Assembly (NCBI GenBank): GCA_964559205.1
Contig: CAZLHV010000011.1
Coordinates: forward strand, 1 to 33,259
DNA: 33,259 bases
DNA from: GWF2-43-63 sp964559205
Lineage (GTDB): Bacteria; Bacteroidota; Bacteroidia; Bacteroidales; DTU049
Direction: 5' to 3'
A program made the translations under genes and the position numbers. The notes beneath the pieces are model-generated. The model saw nothing but the letters and a program-made list of their open reading frames with translations, searched no databases and was not told where the DNA came from. This document shows positions 8,597-17,696 of this stretch, piece by piece (position 1 is the first letter of the stretch; every line of letters starts with the position of its first letter).

Positions 8597-9751
8597 ATGC
8601 AGCAGCGTCTTGCCATACTCGGCTCCACCGGTTCGATTGGTCGTCAGACTCTCGATGTGTGCAGGCTCTATCCCGAACGATTCCCTGTAGAGGTTCTTAC
8701 TGCTGGTAATAATGCGGCAGAACTGATCAAACAGGCTCTCGAATTCAGACCAAACATGGTGGTGATTGGCAACGAAAACCTGTACAATGAAGTTTCTCAA
8801 GCCCTGAGTCACACTGACACAAAAGTGTTTAGTGGCATGAAATCAATTGTTGAGGTTGCAGCATCGGGCAGTGTCGATACTGTCGTGCTGGCCATGGTCG
8901 GCATTTCGGGTCTGCAACCAGCAATGGCGGCCATTCTGGCCGGAAAAAAAATCGCCCTGGCCAACAAAGAGGTTCTGGTTGTAGCAGGCGAAATAGTTAC
9001 AAAGGAGGCGCTGAAACAACGTGCCCCAATTTTACCGATCGACAGTGAGCATTCTGCTATCATGCAATGCCTGCAGGGCGAAGACTCCAGGTCGGTCGAA
9101 AAAATCATCCTTACCGCTTCCGGGGGACCCTTTCGCGGTTACACAAAAGCAAAACTCGGCCAGGTCACTTTGCTTCAGGCTTTGGCACATCCGGTCTGGA
9201 ACATGGGTCATAAAATCACCATCGACTCGGCTACACTCATGAATAAAGGATTTGAGGTCATCGAAGCACGATGGCTCTTCAATTTGCCGGCATCGAAAAT
9301 CGACATTGTCATTCATCCGCAATCGATTATTCATTCCATGGTTCAGTTTATCGATGGATCAGTGAAAGCACAAATGAGCCTCCCCGACATGAGACTCCCC
9401 ATTCAATATGCACTGGCATGGCCTGACCGGCTTTCTGCACCTTTTCAGGCTGAAGGACTCTCGGGTGTGAAACAGCTCACTTTCGAAGAAGCCGACACGC
9501 AGGCTTTCACTCACCTAAAACTAGCCTACGATGCCTTAGATTCAGGTGGTGGAGCTCCATGTATTCTAAACGCAGCCAATGAAACGGCGGTTGACTTATT
9601 TCTAAATGACCGCATTTCGTTTACAGGAATGCAAATCATGGTCGAGCAGGCCATGTCTAAATTGTCTCCTGCTACTGCAGGATCAATTGCCGAACTGATT
9701 GAACTTGATCATGAAACCCGACGTTTTTGTCATCAAATGAACACAAAATAG
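8597..9751 (+). CDS. dxr: 1-deoxy-D-xylulose 5-phosphate reductoisomerase
   Basis: Converts DXP to 2-C-methyl-D-erythritol 4-phosphate with NADPH, the first committed step of the MEP isoprenoid pathway; cytosolic. 384 residues. The Rossmann motif GSTGSIG is at 9-15, with LANKEVLVVAG, the metal residues D149 and E151 in PIDSEHSA, LTASGGPFRG, and NKGFEVIEA with metal Glu220. The ATG at 8597 follows the upstream stop by one base. In many bacteria dxr is next to the rseP gene, as here (three bases between them). Terminates with TAG. Confidence 0.97.
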   Translation: MQQRLAILGSTGSIGRQTLDVCRLYPERFPVEVLTAGNNAAELIKQALEFRPNMVVIGNENLYNEVSQALSHTDTKVFSGMKSIVEVAASGSVDTVVLAMVGISGLQPAMAAILAGKKIALANKEVLVVAGEIVTKEALKQRAPILPIDSEHSAIMQCLQGEDSRSVEKIILTASGGPFRGYTKAKLGQVTLLQALAHPVWNMGHKITIDSATLMNKGFEVIEARWLFNLPASKIDIVIHPQSIIHSMVQFIDGSVKAQMSLPDMRLPIQYALAWPDRLSAPFQAEGLSGVKQLTFEEADTQAFTHLKLAYDALDSGGGAPCILNAANETAVDLFLNDRISFTGMQIMVEQAMSKLSPATAGSIAELIELDHETRRFCHQMNTK

Positions 9752-9754
9752 ACT

Positions 9755-11077
9755 ATGGAAATCTGGATTAAAATTGCACAGCTGCTACTCAGTTTATCGA
9801 TACTCGTGATTTTGCACGAGCTTGGACACTTCATTCCTGCCAGGATATTCAAAACAAGGGTTGAGAAATTCTACCTTTTCTTCAATCCGTGGTTTTCGCT
9901 TATTAAATTTAAAAAAGGCGAAACCGAGTATGGCATTGGATGGCTTCCTTTAGGTGGCTATGTGAAAATTGCGGGCATGATTGATGAATCGATGGACAAA
10001 GAACAAATGAAGCAGCCCCCAAAGCCCGATGAATTCAGAAGCAAAAAAGCATGGCAACGCCTCATTATGATGATTGGGGGTGTTACTGTAAATCTTTTGC
10101 TTGCGGTGTTTATCTATATCATTATGCTCTGGACCTGGGGCGAAAAGTACCTCCCTAACGCTGAGGTTAAAGATGGTATTGCTGTCGATTCGCTTGGAAT
10201 GGAACTTGGCCTGCGCAATGGTGATCAGATCCTTAAAATTGATGAAATCGAAGTCGTCGACTTCTTTGATATTGTACCAACCATCCTGCTCGAAAACGCA
10301 AAAACCATTACTGTTGACAGAAGCGACAGTGTATTCACGCTCAACGTTCCGAGTGATTTCCTGAAAAAAATGATTGATTCGGAACGAGCCGGAATGATCC
10401 TGCCACGCATGCCCATGATCATTGGCGAAATCCCCGACTCATCGCTCAACTTATCCTCGGGCATGAAAAAAGGAGATCGGATTCTCATGGTAAACGACAC
10501 ATTAATTTCTTTTCACGACCAGTTTAAGGAAATGGCAGCGAAGCATAAAAACAGCGAAATCGAAGTGCTCGCAGTTCGTGGAAACAACCTCGTGAATTAT
10601 ACTCTTCAAGTCAACGAAATCGGCCAAATCGAGGTGGTTCCGGTATCGGATATGAACCGTTTTTTCAACATCGCAACCCGCGAATACAGCTTTTTTGAAG
10701 CCATTCCTGCCGGAGCTGAAAAAGCCGTGACCACGGTTAAAGATTACTGGAAACAGCTGAAACTGATTTTCAACAAAGATGTGCGAGGATACGAAAATGT
10801 GGGAGGATTCATTTCCATTGGTAAAATCTTTCCGGGAGTTTGGGACTGGGAAGCTTTCTGGCGACTAACGGCCTTCTTATCGATCATGCTGGCCATCCTG
10901 AATATTCTCCCCATACCGGCACTCGATGGCGGACACGTCCTGTTTCTGCTTATTGAAATCGTCAGCGGAAGAAAGCCCTCGGAAAAAGTGATGGAAATTG
11001 CCCAATATGTGGGATTCTTCCTGCTGCTTGCTCTGCTTGTCTATGCCAACATGAACGACATCATCAGGCTTTTTTAG
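9755..11077 (+). CDS. rseP: RIP metalloprotease RseP (site-2 protease)
   Basis: Inner-membrane intramembrane zinc protease that cleaves membrane-bound regulators, classically an anti-sigma factor, and signal-peptide remnants. 440 residues. HELGH at 21-25 lies in the first membrane helix; the second metal motif is ILPIPALDGG near the C-terminus. Two PDZ-like domains lie between (around SLGMELGLRNGDQILKID and SSGMKKGDRILMVND). Three bases separate it from dxr. No sigma factor or anti-sigma gene is nearby, so its target cannot be inferred from the context. Confidence 0.95.
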   Translation: MEIWIKIAQLLLSLSILVILHELGHFIPARIFKTRVEKFYLFFNPWFSLIKFKKGETEYGIGWLPLGGYVKIAGMIDESMDKEQMKQPPKPDEFRSKKAWQRLIMMIGGVTVNLLLAVFIYIIMLWTWGEKYLPNAEVKDGIAVDSLGMELGLRNGDQILKIDEIEVVDFFDIVPTILLENAKTITVDRSDSVFTLNVPSDFLKKMIDSERAGMILPRMPMIIGEIPDSSLNLSSGMKKGDRILMVNDTLISFHDQFKEMAAKHKNSEIEVLAVRGNNLVNYTLQVNEIGQIEVVPVSDMNRFFNIATREYSFFEAIPAGAEKAVTTVKDYWKQLKLIFNKDVRGYENVGGFISIGKIFPGVWDWEAFWRLTAFLSIMLAILNILPIPALDGGHVLFLLIEIVSGRKPSEKVMEIAQYVGFFLLLALLVYANMNDIIRLF

Positions 11078-11118
11078 CCCTTGTTAACCATTTGATACCC
11101 GGCCATTGTAAAGAATTG

Positions 11119-11150
11119 TTGCAAAGACCCGTACCTCTGTTGTATCTTTG
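11119..11150 (+). promoter_or_regulatory. Predicted promoter (TTG-N21-TATCTTTG)
   Basis: TATCTTTG at 11143-11150 is a full match to the Bacteroidota -7 consensus, with TTG at 11119-11121 at -33 spacing of 21 bases. It lies 24 bases before the ATG at 11175 and separates this gene from the dxr-rseP unit. Confidence 0.65.
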
Positions 11151-11174
11151 AGGCTTACTTTTATTGGTAATGCC

Positions 11175-13220
11175 ATGAAGCTATTTGCTGTTGTTTTGCT
11201 TACAGTACTTTTCCAAGGCTCAACGCCTGCTGCCGTGCTTTGGAGTCAGGATTTTACTTCCGGCAGTACCGGGTTTTACACTACATCGGGCATGACACGA
11301 AATGCCGGAACCACCTATTCCTGTGCTTTTGGCAACTATGTATATTATACTTCCTCGACCTTTGCATATGTGGAAACAAACACCATTAATGTGCCTCAGG
11401 GAAAAGGCATCCGGCTTTCTTTCGACAGCCGACGAGTGAATGCATCAGCAGGAACCATTCAGGTGTATTATCTTGTCACCGGTGCCTGCAGCTGGGACAG
11501 GCTAAATCCAAACAACAATGGCTGGGTATTGTGGGGAACCATTACGCCCAATACATCTGCCGCAGCTAACAGCGGCTGCACATCGCAGACACTCAGTCTT
11601 GAAAGTCATGTGTGCGGCGGCCAGAACATTGCCGTGGTGATGTACTTTCCAAATGCAACTTCCTCAAATTGGATAGCACTTGACAATATTGTGGTAGATG
11701 ATCTTGGGCCAGCTACGGTTTCGGTTCCCGTAATCTCAGGTGCAACCATGTACACTGAGAATTTTACAACCGACAAATGGTATGGGCCGGTGACTACCGG
11801 ATTTAATTATTCGACTACCGGCGTTACCATTCCATATCATTCATACAGAAGTTCGTCAACTGCATACACTTACCTATGGAATAGCGGCTGTAACGGAACC
11901 GCAAATCATGCTGGCGTTTTTTCTGATTACTATGCTGCATTTTATACCGGGTTTGAGTTTTGCAATGCATCAGGTGCTTCTCAAATTATCACAAAGGAGT
12001 TGAATACTTCAACTTGTGCCAATCCCATGATTAAATTTGCCTATAAGGCAAAATACCCCTGTACAGCAGGAAATTACGACAATACATTTGACGAAGATTA
12101 TCAGCTGTATGCCCCGGAATTATACACTTCGACCGGCCAGGGATATACATGGACCCAACAGCCTGTCAATTACTATTTTCCCGATGGCTTATGGCATTTT
12201 GCAGCATACTCCGTACCATCAGCAGCCAACATAAAAGTTCGTCTCACAAGGGGCGGAATCTGTTCAAGTCCGGTTGAAGGAGTAGATAACCTGAAGGTAT
12301 TTTGCGAAGATTGCCGCATTAGCGCACTTTCGGGAGGCACCATCACAGGCGAGGCCAACCCCCTAAACAACACCGACTACACCTATACCATTACCCCGAC
12401 AACCTATGCTACTTACTACAAATGGATGATCCGTGCTGTGGACCGCACCCCTCCGGTTGTTATTGAAGCTGCATGTCCAAACGGAACCGACCCTTGCATT
12501 GTATCTGGACAAGGCACAACCAGCGTGGTAATCAACTTCGGAAGCAATGCATCGAGCGAAAATTTCAGGGTCATGTGTATTCCATTCGACGCCAACCCAG
12601 GCACTTTGGCTGCGCCAAGCGATGCATGCTATGCTGAAATCAGCCTTTTCCCCACCACCACACTTCCTGTCGAATGGGGATACTTCAGACTGAATGGAAT
12701 TGAAAACGAAGTTAGGCTTGAATGGCAAACCCTGAGCGAAACAGAAAACGACCGCTTCGAAGTTCAAAGGAGTACTGACGAGGAAAACTTCCTGACCATT
12801 GCGACGGTTCAGGGCGCTGGCAACAGCAACATTCCTCTAGAATATTCCTACACCGATCAGCTCGATGTCACTGGTGCAGTGTATTACAGGATTCGTCAGG
12901 TAGATTTCGATGGCCATGAACATTTTTCGCGCATACTGAGTGTGATCAACGAAAATCCCCAGAACGGACTGAATATCAACACATGCTTCAGCAGCAACCT
13001 CCTGCTGTCAAGCGATCTCGATGTGCTGTACCCGCTGCAACTCTCATTATTCGATGTTCAGGGTCGTCAGGTTTACCTTTCTGCCCCCTTCATCATGGCT
13101 GCAGGATCTCAGCAAAGTTTCGATCTCCCTTCGCTTCCTGACGGCATTTATATGATTAGGATATATGGACCAGGAGTTGATAAAAAATTCCGATCCATAA
13201 AAAGTGCTGCTTCAGAATAA
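11175..13220 (+). CDS. Large secreted protein with T9SS-like C-terminus
   Basis: 681 residues from the ATG at 11175; the promoter at 11143 lies just upstream of it, so I prefer this over the earlier in-frame codon at 11148. Signal peptide MKLFAVVLLTVLFQGSTPAA. Two beta-rich adhesion-like segments follow (about 30-180 and 190-390), each starting with a WSQDFT- or YTENFTT-type strand, as in MAM or jelly-roll domains of Bacteroidota surface proteins. A third segment includes CPNGTDPC. The section LPVEWGYFRLNGIENEVRLE to about VYYRIRQVDFDG is the linker module that usually precedes a type A T9SS domain. The final ~80 residues (LSLFDVQGRQVY, LPDGIYMIRIYG) look like that domain, although the usual YPNP motif is absent. 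Function unknown. Confidence 0.82.
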   Translation: MKLFAVVLLTVLFQGSTPAAVLWSQDFTSGSTGFYTTSGMTRNAGTTYSCAFGNYVYYTSSTFAYVETNTINVPQGKGIRLSFDSRRVNASAGTIQVYYLVTGACSWDRLNPNNNGWVLWGTITPNTSAAANSGCTSQTLSLESHVCGGQNIAVVMYFPNATSSNWIALDNIVVDDLGPATVSVPVISGATMYTENFTTDKWYGPVTTGFNYSTTGVTIPYHSYRSSSTAYTYLWNSGCNGTANHAGVFSDYYAAFYTGFEFCNASGASQIITKELNTSTCANPMIKFAYKAKYPCTAGNYDNTFDEDYQLYAPELYTSTGQGYTWTQQPVNYYFPDGLWHFAAYSVPSAANIKVRLTRGGICSSPVEGVDNLKVFCEDCRISALSGGTITGEANPLNNTDYTYTITPTTYATYYKWMIRAVDRTPPVVIEAACPNGTDPCIVSGQGTTSVVINFGSNASSENFRVMCIPFDANPGTLAAPSDACYAEISLFPTTTLPVEWGYFRLNGIENEVRLEWQTLSETENDRFEVQRSTDEENFLTIATVQGAGNSNIPLEYSYTDQLDVTGAVYYRIRQVDFDGHEHFSRILSVINENPQNGLNINTCFSSNLLLSSDLDVLYPLQLSLFDVQGRQVYLSAPFIMAAGSQQSFDLPSLPDGIYMIRIYGPGVDKKFRSIKSAASE

Positions 13221-13229
13221 AAAAATGTG

Positions 13230-13237
13230 TACTTTTG
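13230..13237 (+). promoter_or_regulatory. -7 promoter box for tRNA-Leu
   Basis: TACTTTTG fits TAnnTTTG and lies eleven bases before the mature tRNA 5' end at 13248, inside the gap after the upstream gene's stop. Confidence 0.65.
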
Positions 13238-13247
13238 CAGCCCGCTT

Positions 13248-13331
13248 GCCCGAGTGGCGGAATTGGTAGACGCGTCGGTCTCAAAAACCGATGAGGTAAC
13301 ACTCGTGCCGGTTCGATCCCGGCCTCGGGTA
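13248..13331 (+). tRNA. tRNA-Leu (CAA)
   Basis: 84 bases that fold as a class II tRNA. The acceptor stem is GCCCGAG (13248-13254) with CTCGGGT (13324-13330; one G-U pair), discriminator A at 13331. The anticodon stem is TCGGT/ACCGA around the loop CTCAAAA, giving anticodon CAA for the leucine codon UUG. A long variable arm (TGAGGTAACACTCG) and T stem GCCGG/CCGGC with loop TTCGATC confirm the leucine type. CCA is not encoded. It is expressed from its own promoter and followed by a terminator. Confidence 0.97.
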
Positions 13332-13336
13332 CACTT

Positions 13337-13365
13337 AAAACCGTTCTTTTCCGGAACGGTTTTTT
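13337..13365 (+). terminator. Rho-independent terminator after tRNA-Leu
   Basis: Arms AAAACCGTTC (13337-13346) and GAACGGTTTT (13354-13363) surround a 7-base loop and run into a T-tract. It starts six bases after the tRNA 3' end. Confidence 0.9.
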
Positions 13366-13371
13366 ATTTAC

Positions 13372-13379
13372 TATCTTTG
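13372..13379 (+). promoter_or_regulatory. Predicted -7 box for the secreted unknown gene
   Basis: TATCTTTG is a full match to the -7 consensus, directly after the tRNA terminator and 20 bases before the ATG at 13400. Confidence 0.65.
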
Positions 13380-13399
13380 AAATCAAATTCAGCTGATAA

Positions 13400-14197
13400 A
13401 TGATTCCGCGCATTCTCGTCCCTGTCTTGCTGCTTTCAATGGCTATTCATGGTCGGTCACAAAGCCCCGTGCTATTGAAATGTATTGATCCGGGAAGTCA
13501 TTCAGTTGCATTTTCTATCGACTTTTTCGGACAGGTATTTACTGTAGATCAGTCCGGAAGTTTTCTCAGATTCGACACAAGTGGTACCCGCACAGCTTTA
13601 GCCGGACAACGCAAGCTCAGTAATTTCTGGTCAATCGATGCCTCCAACCCGCATAAAGTCATTCTGTTTAACCGGGATCTTCAGACAGCAACCATTATAA
13701 GTTCTGATCTTGCCATCACAAGCACCTATGATCTGACATCGTGGAGCGATAACGATGTTTCACTGATGTGTCGCTGTCCGGATGGAGGATTCAGGCTATA
13801 CTGCCAATACGACCAAACCCTGCTCCGGGTCAGCCCTGCAGGTGCATTAACCTCAAATATTCACTTGAATCTGCCTATATTTCTTGACGATTTCAAGCCT
13901 GATCAATTGTCGGAAAATGAAAGCGGGATTCTTTTATCTCAAAAAAAAGGACATGCCGTTTTCCTTGACCCTTATGGTAATTTTCAATTTGCCCTACACG
14001 ACAGCGCATCTTCAAGGCAACTATCCGGACCTGCAATATACAGCCTGACAAACGACAGCATCAGTGTGTATCACCCCGTCCTGCATCAAACTGTCTGGAT
14101 TGGTTTTCCAAATAAATCAATCATCGATTTTGCGTTCATTTATCCATATATGGTTTTATACTGTGAAAATAAATTCTTTGTTTATAAAATTCCCTGA
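13400..14197 (+). CDS. Conserved secreted protein of unknown function
   Basis: 265 residues with a signal peptide (MIPRILVPVLLLSMAIHGRS). The mature part has repeated short beta-strand patterns (FFGQVFTVDQSGSFLRFD, ISSDLAITSTYDL, LFLDPYGNFQFALHD style) suggesting an irregular beta-propeller exposed in the periplasm or at the surface. No catalytic motif, lipobox or T9SS domain is visible. Proteins with this 'hypothetical, propeller-like' pattern occur in Bacteroidota beside metabolic genes; I do not recognise a named family. It has its own promoter and stands 61 bases before the deoxynucleoside kinase gene. Confidence 0.8.
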   Translation: MIPRILVPVLLLSMAIHGRSQSPVLLKCIDPGSHSVAFSIDFFGQVFTVDQSGSFLRFDTSGTRTALAGQRKLSNFWSIDASNPHKVILFNRDLQTATIISSDLAITSTYDLTSWSDNDVSLMCRCPDGGFRLYCQYDQTLLRVSPAGALTSNIHLNLPIFLDDFKPDQLSENESGILLSQKKGHAVFLDPYGNFQFALHDSASSRQLSGPAIYSLTNDSISVYHPVLHQTVWIGFPNKSIIDFAFIYPYMVLYCENKFFVYKIP

Positions 14198-14228
14198 TAT
14201 TTTTTGATTTTCCAAATAAAAATATGAA

Positions 14229-14240
14229 ATTAGCACCCTC
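14229..14240 (+). promoter_or_regulatory. TTAGCACCC motif upstream of dNK
   Basis: ATTAGCACCCTC lies 19 bases before the ATG at 14259. The same TTAGC(A/T)CCC core recurs upstream of the ammonium channel gene (18048) and the second M23 gene (19996). It may mark the -7/start region of a promoter variant. Confidence 0.35.
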
Positions 14241-14258
14241 TAATTAAAAACACTTACC

Positions 14259-14873
14259 ATGCACATAGCTATCGCCGGAAATATAGGGAGCGGAAAAACA
14301 ACCCTGACCAGTTTGCTGGCCAAACATTATAAATATACCCCACAATACGAAGATGTGGACAGCAATCCATATTTATCAAGCTTTTATGAAGACATGAAGC
14401 GGTGGTCGTTTAACCTGCAGATTTATTTTTTAAACAGCAGGTTCAGACAAATTGTCGAGCTTCACCGAAATGCCACAAACGTCATTCAGGACAGGACAAT
14501 TTATGAAGATGCTTTTATTTTCGCCCCCAATCTCCACGACATGGGATTGATGTCGTCTCGTGATTTCGCTACATATCAGTCCATATTCGAGTTGATGGTT
14601 TCGTTCATTAAAGCACCCGATTTGATGATTTATCTTCGTGCAGATGTGCCAACACTTGTCAGCCAGATTCAAAAAAGAGGCCGCGAATATGAAGCATCCA
14701 TCCGGCTTGATTATCTTAAAAGTCTGAATGATCGATACGAATCCTGGATCAGCGGATATCAGGACGGAAAACTATTGGTGATTGATGTCGAAAAAGTGAA
14801 ATTTCACGAAAGCAAAGAAGATTTGGGTATCATCATTGATAAAATCAATGCCGAACTATTCGGCCTGTTTTAG
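14259..14873 (+). CDS. Deoxynucleoside kinase (dNK family)
   Basis: Phosphorylates deoxynucleosides (deoxyadenosine/deoxyguanosine-type substrates in bacterial relatives) for nucleotide salvage; cytosolic. 204 residues, usual for the family. Motifs in order: P-loop GNIGSGKTT (8-16), EDVDSNPYLSSFYED with the substrate-binding Glu, QDRTIYED (DRS-like motif) and the lid KRGREYE. Exact nucleoside preference cannot be read from sequence. It ends with TAG, and kdsB starts one base later, so they are co-transcribed. Confidence 0.92.
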   Translation: MHIAIAGNIGSGKTTLTSLLAKHYKYTPQYEDVDSNPYLSSFYEDMKRWSFNLQIYFLNSRFRQIVELHRNATNVIQDRTIYEDAFIFAPNLHDMGLMSSRDFATYQSIFELMVSFIKAPDLMIYLRADVPTLVSQIQKRGREYEASIRLDYLKSLNDRYESWISGYQDGKLLVIDVEKVKFHESKEDLGIIIDKINAELFGLF

Positions 14874-14874
14874 T

Positions 14875-15654
14875 ATGAAATTCATCGGTATCATTCCTGC
14901 ACGTTATTCCTCAACCCGTTTTCCCGGAAAACCTCTGGCTCTGATTGCCGGAAAACCCATGATCCAGTGGGTATGGGAAAACGCATCAAAGGCTGATGGC
15001 CTCTCTGCCCTTTTCATCGCTACCGATGATGCCAGGATTGAAGAGAAGGTTGCCAGTTTCGGCGGAAGGTCCATTTTCACCTCACCCGATCATCCGAGCG
15101 GAACCGATCGTTGCTTCGAGGCTGCGTTGCTGGCTGGATATAGCAAGAATGATCCTGACACGGTCATTGTCAACATTCAGGGCGATGAGCCATTTATCGA
15201 TGCCGCCATCATCAGTCAGCTCATAACTGCATTCTACGATCCGATGGTGAACATTGCCACCCTGGTAAGACCATTCGACAACGACAACGACCTGTTTTCG
15301 GAAACCTGCATGAAAGTAGTCATCAATGCAAAAAACGATGCGCTTTACTTTAGCCGTTCAATCATCCCTTTTATCAGAAATCAACGTCGCGACAAAGCTC
15401 TTTTTGAACAGCATCCGTTTCTTCAGCACATCGGCATCTATGCATACCGCATGACCACGCTGTATGAACTCACACGGCTCAAGCCTTCTGTTCTCGAAAA
15501 AACAGAATCCCTCGAACAACTCCGGTGGCTTGAAAGCAGTTACTCCATCAGGGTGTTGAAAACGAATTACAAAGGACATTCCGTCGACGTCCCACAGGAT
15601 ATTGAGAAATTAAAATCAGCATTCCCCGATATTTTCCGTTCTTCATTTCATTGA
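14875..15654 (+). CDS. kdsB: CMP-Kdo synthetase
   Basis: 3-deoxy-manno-octulosonate cytidylyltransferase activates Kdo with CTP for the inner core of LPS; it marks a Gram-negative envelope. 259 residues from the ATG at 14875. Signature IIPARYSSTRFPGKPLA at the N-terminus binds CTP, and VNIQGDEPFI carries a metal/substrate Asp. The start is one base after the upstream TAG; an earlier in-frame ATG at 14836 would lie inside the kinase gene and adds no conserved sequence. Confidence 0.96.
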   Translation: MKFIGIIPARYSSTRFPGKPLALIAGKPMIQWVWENASKADGLSALFIATDDARIEEKVASFGGRSIFTSPDHPSGTDRCFEAALLAGYSKNDPDTVIVNIQGDEPFIDAAIISQLITAFYDPMVNIATLVRPFDNDNDLFSETCMKVVINAKNDALYFSRSIIPFIRNQRRDKALFEQHPFLQHIGIYAYRMTTLYELTRLKPSVLEKTESLEQLRWLESSYSIRVLKTNYKGHSVDVPQDIEKLKSAFPDIFRSSFH

Positions 15655-15663
15655 TCATCGTTT

Positions 15664-16509
15664 ATGGCGTTTATTGTCATGCTTATTCTTGTGGCTGCAT
15701 TTGTGGGAAAGCTATATTCCGATGCCAACCAAAAAACAAGCAGGTTTTCCGGCATGGAAACCTCGTATGAATATCTGTCCCAGGTACACATTCCGCTCAA
15801 AGGCAAAGAAAACTTCATCCGCAGCACATTGCAAAACGAAATGTTTTACTTCAGAACCCTCAGCGCCGAAGAACAAAACCTCTTCATTGCAAGGGTCATT
15901 CGGTTTCAGAAGTCAACCCATTTTTATCCCGCTCCCGGCTTTTATATCAGCGAACGTCACATCATCCTTGTATCGTCTACTTTTGTGCAGCTCACCTTCG
16001 GACTTTCCGAGAGCCTGCTCGATCATTTCAATCATATTCAGCTGGTTCCGGCACACTACCGAAATCAAAAAACAGGAGGAATATATAAAGGTGAAGTCGA
16101 TATCACTGGCCTGATCTCACTCTCTTGGGAAGATTATGAGGCCGGTATTCGTGATGCTCATGACAGCCGAAATGTCGGGCTTCACGAAATGGCTCATGCC
16201 TTCGCCATTGAAATCATTGAGAGCGGAATGAGTTATCACCATCTGCTGATGAAACTCAAGCCCGTTTATCTTAGAGCCCGTGACGAAATCAGAAACCCAT
16301 ACGCCAGACCTCAACTGCTCAGATCGTATGGTTACAGTAACATGCACGAATATTTTGCTGTGGCAACCGAAGTGTTTTTCGAGAATCCGGAAATCATGAA
16401 CAATGTTCATCCGGATTTATATGACGATCTGCTTAAGGTCTTCAATCAGGATCCGCTGATCAGGTATCAGACCTATGAAATTATGCAGAAAAAATCTGAT
16501 TCTATTTAA
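15664..16509 (+). CDS. Zinc-dependent peptidase, M90 (MtfA-like)
   Basis: 281 residues. An N-terminal hydrophobic segment (about 3-17) probably anchors it in the inner membrane. The zinc motif HEMAH is at 174-178, and EYFAVATEVFF near residue 225 resembles the downstream Glu-containing block of MtfA-type peptidases, followed by the family-like PDLYDDLLKVFNQDP. MtfA in Enterobacteria binds the Mlc repressor of glucose transport; that role is unlikely to apply here. It begins nine bases after kdsB and overlaps the convergent porQ by eight bases at the 3' end. Confidence 0.82.
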   Translation: MAFIVMLILVAAFVGKLYSDANQKTSRFSGMETSYEYLSQVHIPLKGKENFIRSTLQNEMFYFRTLSAEEQNLFIARVIRFQKSTHFYPAPGFYISERHIILVSSTFVQLTFGLSESLLDHFNHIQLVPAHYRNQKTGGIYKGEVDITGLISLSWEDYEAGIRDAHDSRNVGLHEMAHAFAIEIIESGMSYHHLLMKLKPVYLRARDEIRNPYARPQLLRSYGYSNMHEYFAVATEVFFENPEIMNNVHPDLYDDLLKVFNQDPLIRYQTYEIMQKKSDSI

Positions 16510-17542
16510 TGTAGTCTGAAAGATTGGTCGTTAGCGTAATTACGTTGGGTGAACCAGCCAGATGATATGCACTTCGTGCATAACTAAGATAAAGTTTTTT
16601 GATCCGGATGCCAAAACCCCAGGATAATCCAACGGTTGAAAGACGACTTGCCACAGTGAGCTCTTTCCGCCGTTGATAGTTGTAGCCTATTCTTAAACTA
16701 AAACTCTTCGAAGGTGCCAGTTCGGCCCCAATCACCAAATGACGCATGAGTTTATCACTGAATGCCGACAGCTTGCGCTCCGTTACCGGCAAACCAGTCA
16801 GCGGATCGGTTTCAACATCAGAAGGATTGCTATACCGGATGTCCCATTTATAAAGATGATGGGCCAGAAACGAAAAACGCAGGGGCACATGCATCAGTCT
16901 TTTCGAAACTCCAAGCTGAATATCGAAGGGAAGTGGTTCTGAAATGCCCGTTGTATAGGTATTCAGTTGTCGTCCTGCGTTTCGGATCAGCAAGGTGGCA
17001 CTGAAATACTTGTCATCATTGAAGTAGCTTCCTGCCACATCGACTGCCAGTCCCGAAGATTTCTTCAGGTACATGTCGGAGTATATGACTTTGGCATTAG
17101 CCCCAATACTAAAACCCGGAGCCAGCACACGTCCCCAGCCCACTGTAAATGCCCAGTCGCTGGCTGTAAACGAGCCGATCACCTGCCCATACACATCCGT
17201 TTCGTCAAACCTGCCATAGTTCATGTATTGAACCGATGCCGCAAAACTGCCGGCTTTTTTCAGGCTGTGGGAATAAGTTGCCGTGCCATAGTTAATGCCT
17301 GCAAAATAGTCGGTATAATGAACCGATAATCCACGGTGAACAGAATCGCTTATATAGCTCGGATTGCTTAAAAGCAGGCCCACATCACCATCGTGGATAC
17401 TGGCCATGTTGCCACCAAGCGAAAGCAACCTTGCGCTGTTGGGTTGCTCGAGAAAAGTGAACACCCGGTTGGCTCCGTTCTGTGCATTAAGCAGAACAGG
17501 AAAAAGACACACGACAAAGGTTAGTTTGTTCAGAATCGTCAC
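16502..17542 (-). CDS. porQ: Type IX secretion system protein PorQ
   Basis: Outer-membrane beta-barrel of the PorV/PorQ family, part of the T9SS attachment complex that helps anchor or process exported proteins. 346 residues. Signal peptide MTILNKLTFVVCLFPVLLNA. The N-terminal family pattern FLEQPNSARLLSLGGNMASI, then NPSYISD, and repeated amphipathic strands ending in a barrel (VGLSWGFGIRIKKLYLSYAR). Its presence matches the T9SS-type cargo at 6115, 11175 and 21904. The 3' end overlaps the convergent peptidase gene by eight bases (stop TAG at 16502-16504). Confidence 0.9.
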   Translation of the reverse strand: MTILNKLTFVVCLFPVLLNAQNGANRVFTFLEQPNSARLLSLGGNMASIHDGDVGLLLSNPSYISDSVHRGLSVHYTDYFAGINYGTATYSHSLKKAGSFAASVQYMNYGRFDETDVYGQVIGSFTASDWAFTVGWGRVLAPGFSIGANAKVIYSDMYLKKSSGLAVDVAGSYFNDDKYFSATLLIRNAGRQLNTYTTGISEPLPFDIQLGVSKRLMHVPLRFSFLAHHLYKWDIRYSNPSDVETDPLTGLPVTERKLSAFSDKLMRHLVIGAELAPSKSFSLRIGYNYQRRKELTVASRLSTVGLSWGFGIRIKKLYLSYARSAYHLAGSPNVITLTTNLSDYIK

Positions 17543-17696
17543 ACTGTTTGGTTTTGGGGCTATTAACGTGTAAAAGTAATGATTATTTCATTTATTGAAA
17601 ACGAAAGGAAATTTCTTATTGGAATCACACCGGTAAGCTGCCAGAAATTTGCCAAACGCATAGCTCTGCCACATCATCGAATTTTGCAGGCCATTG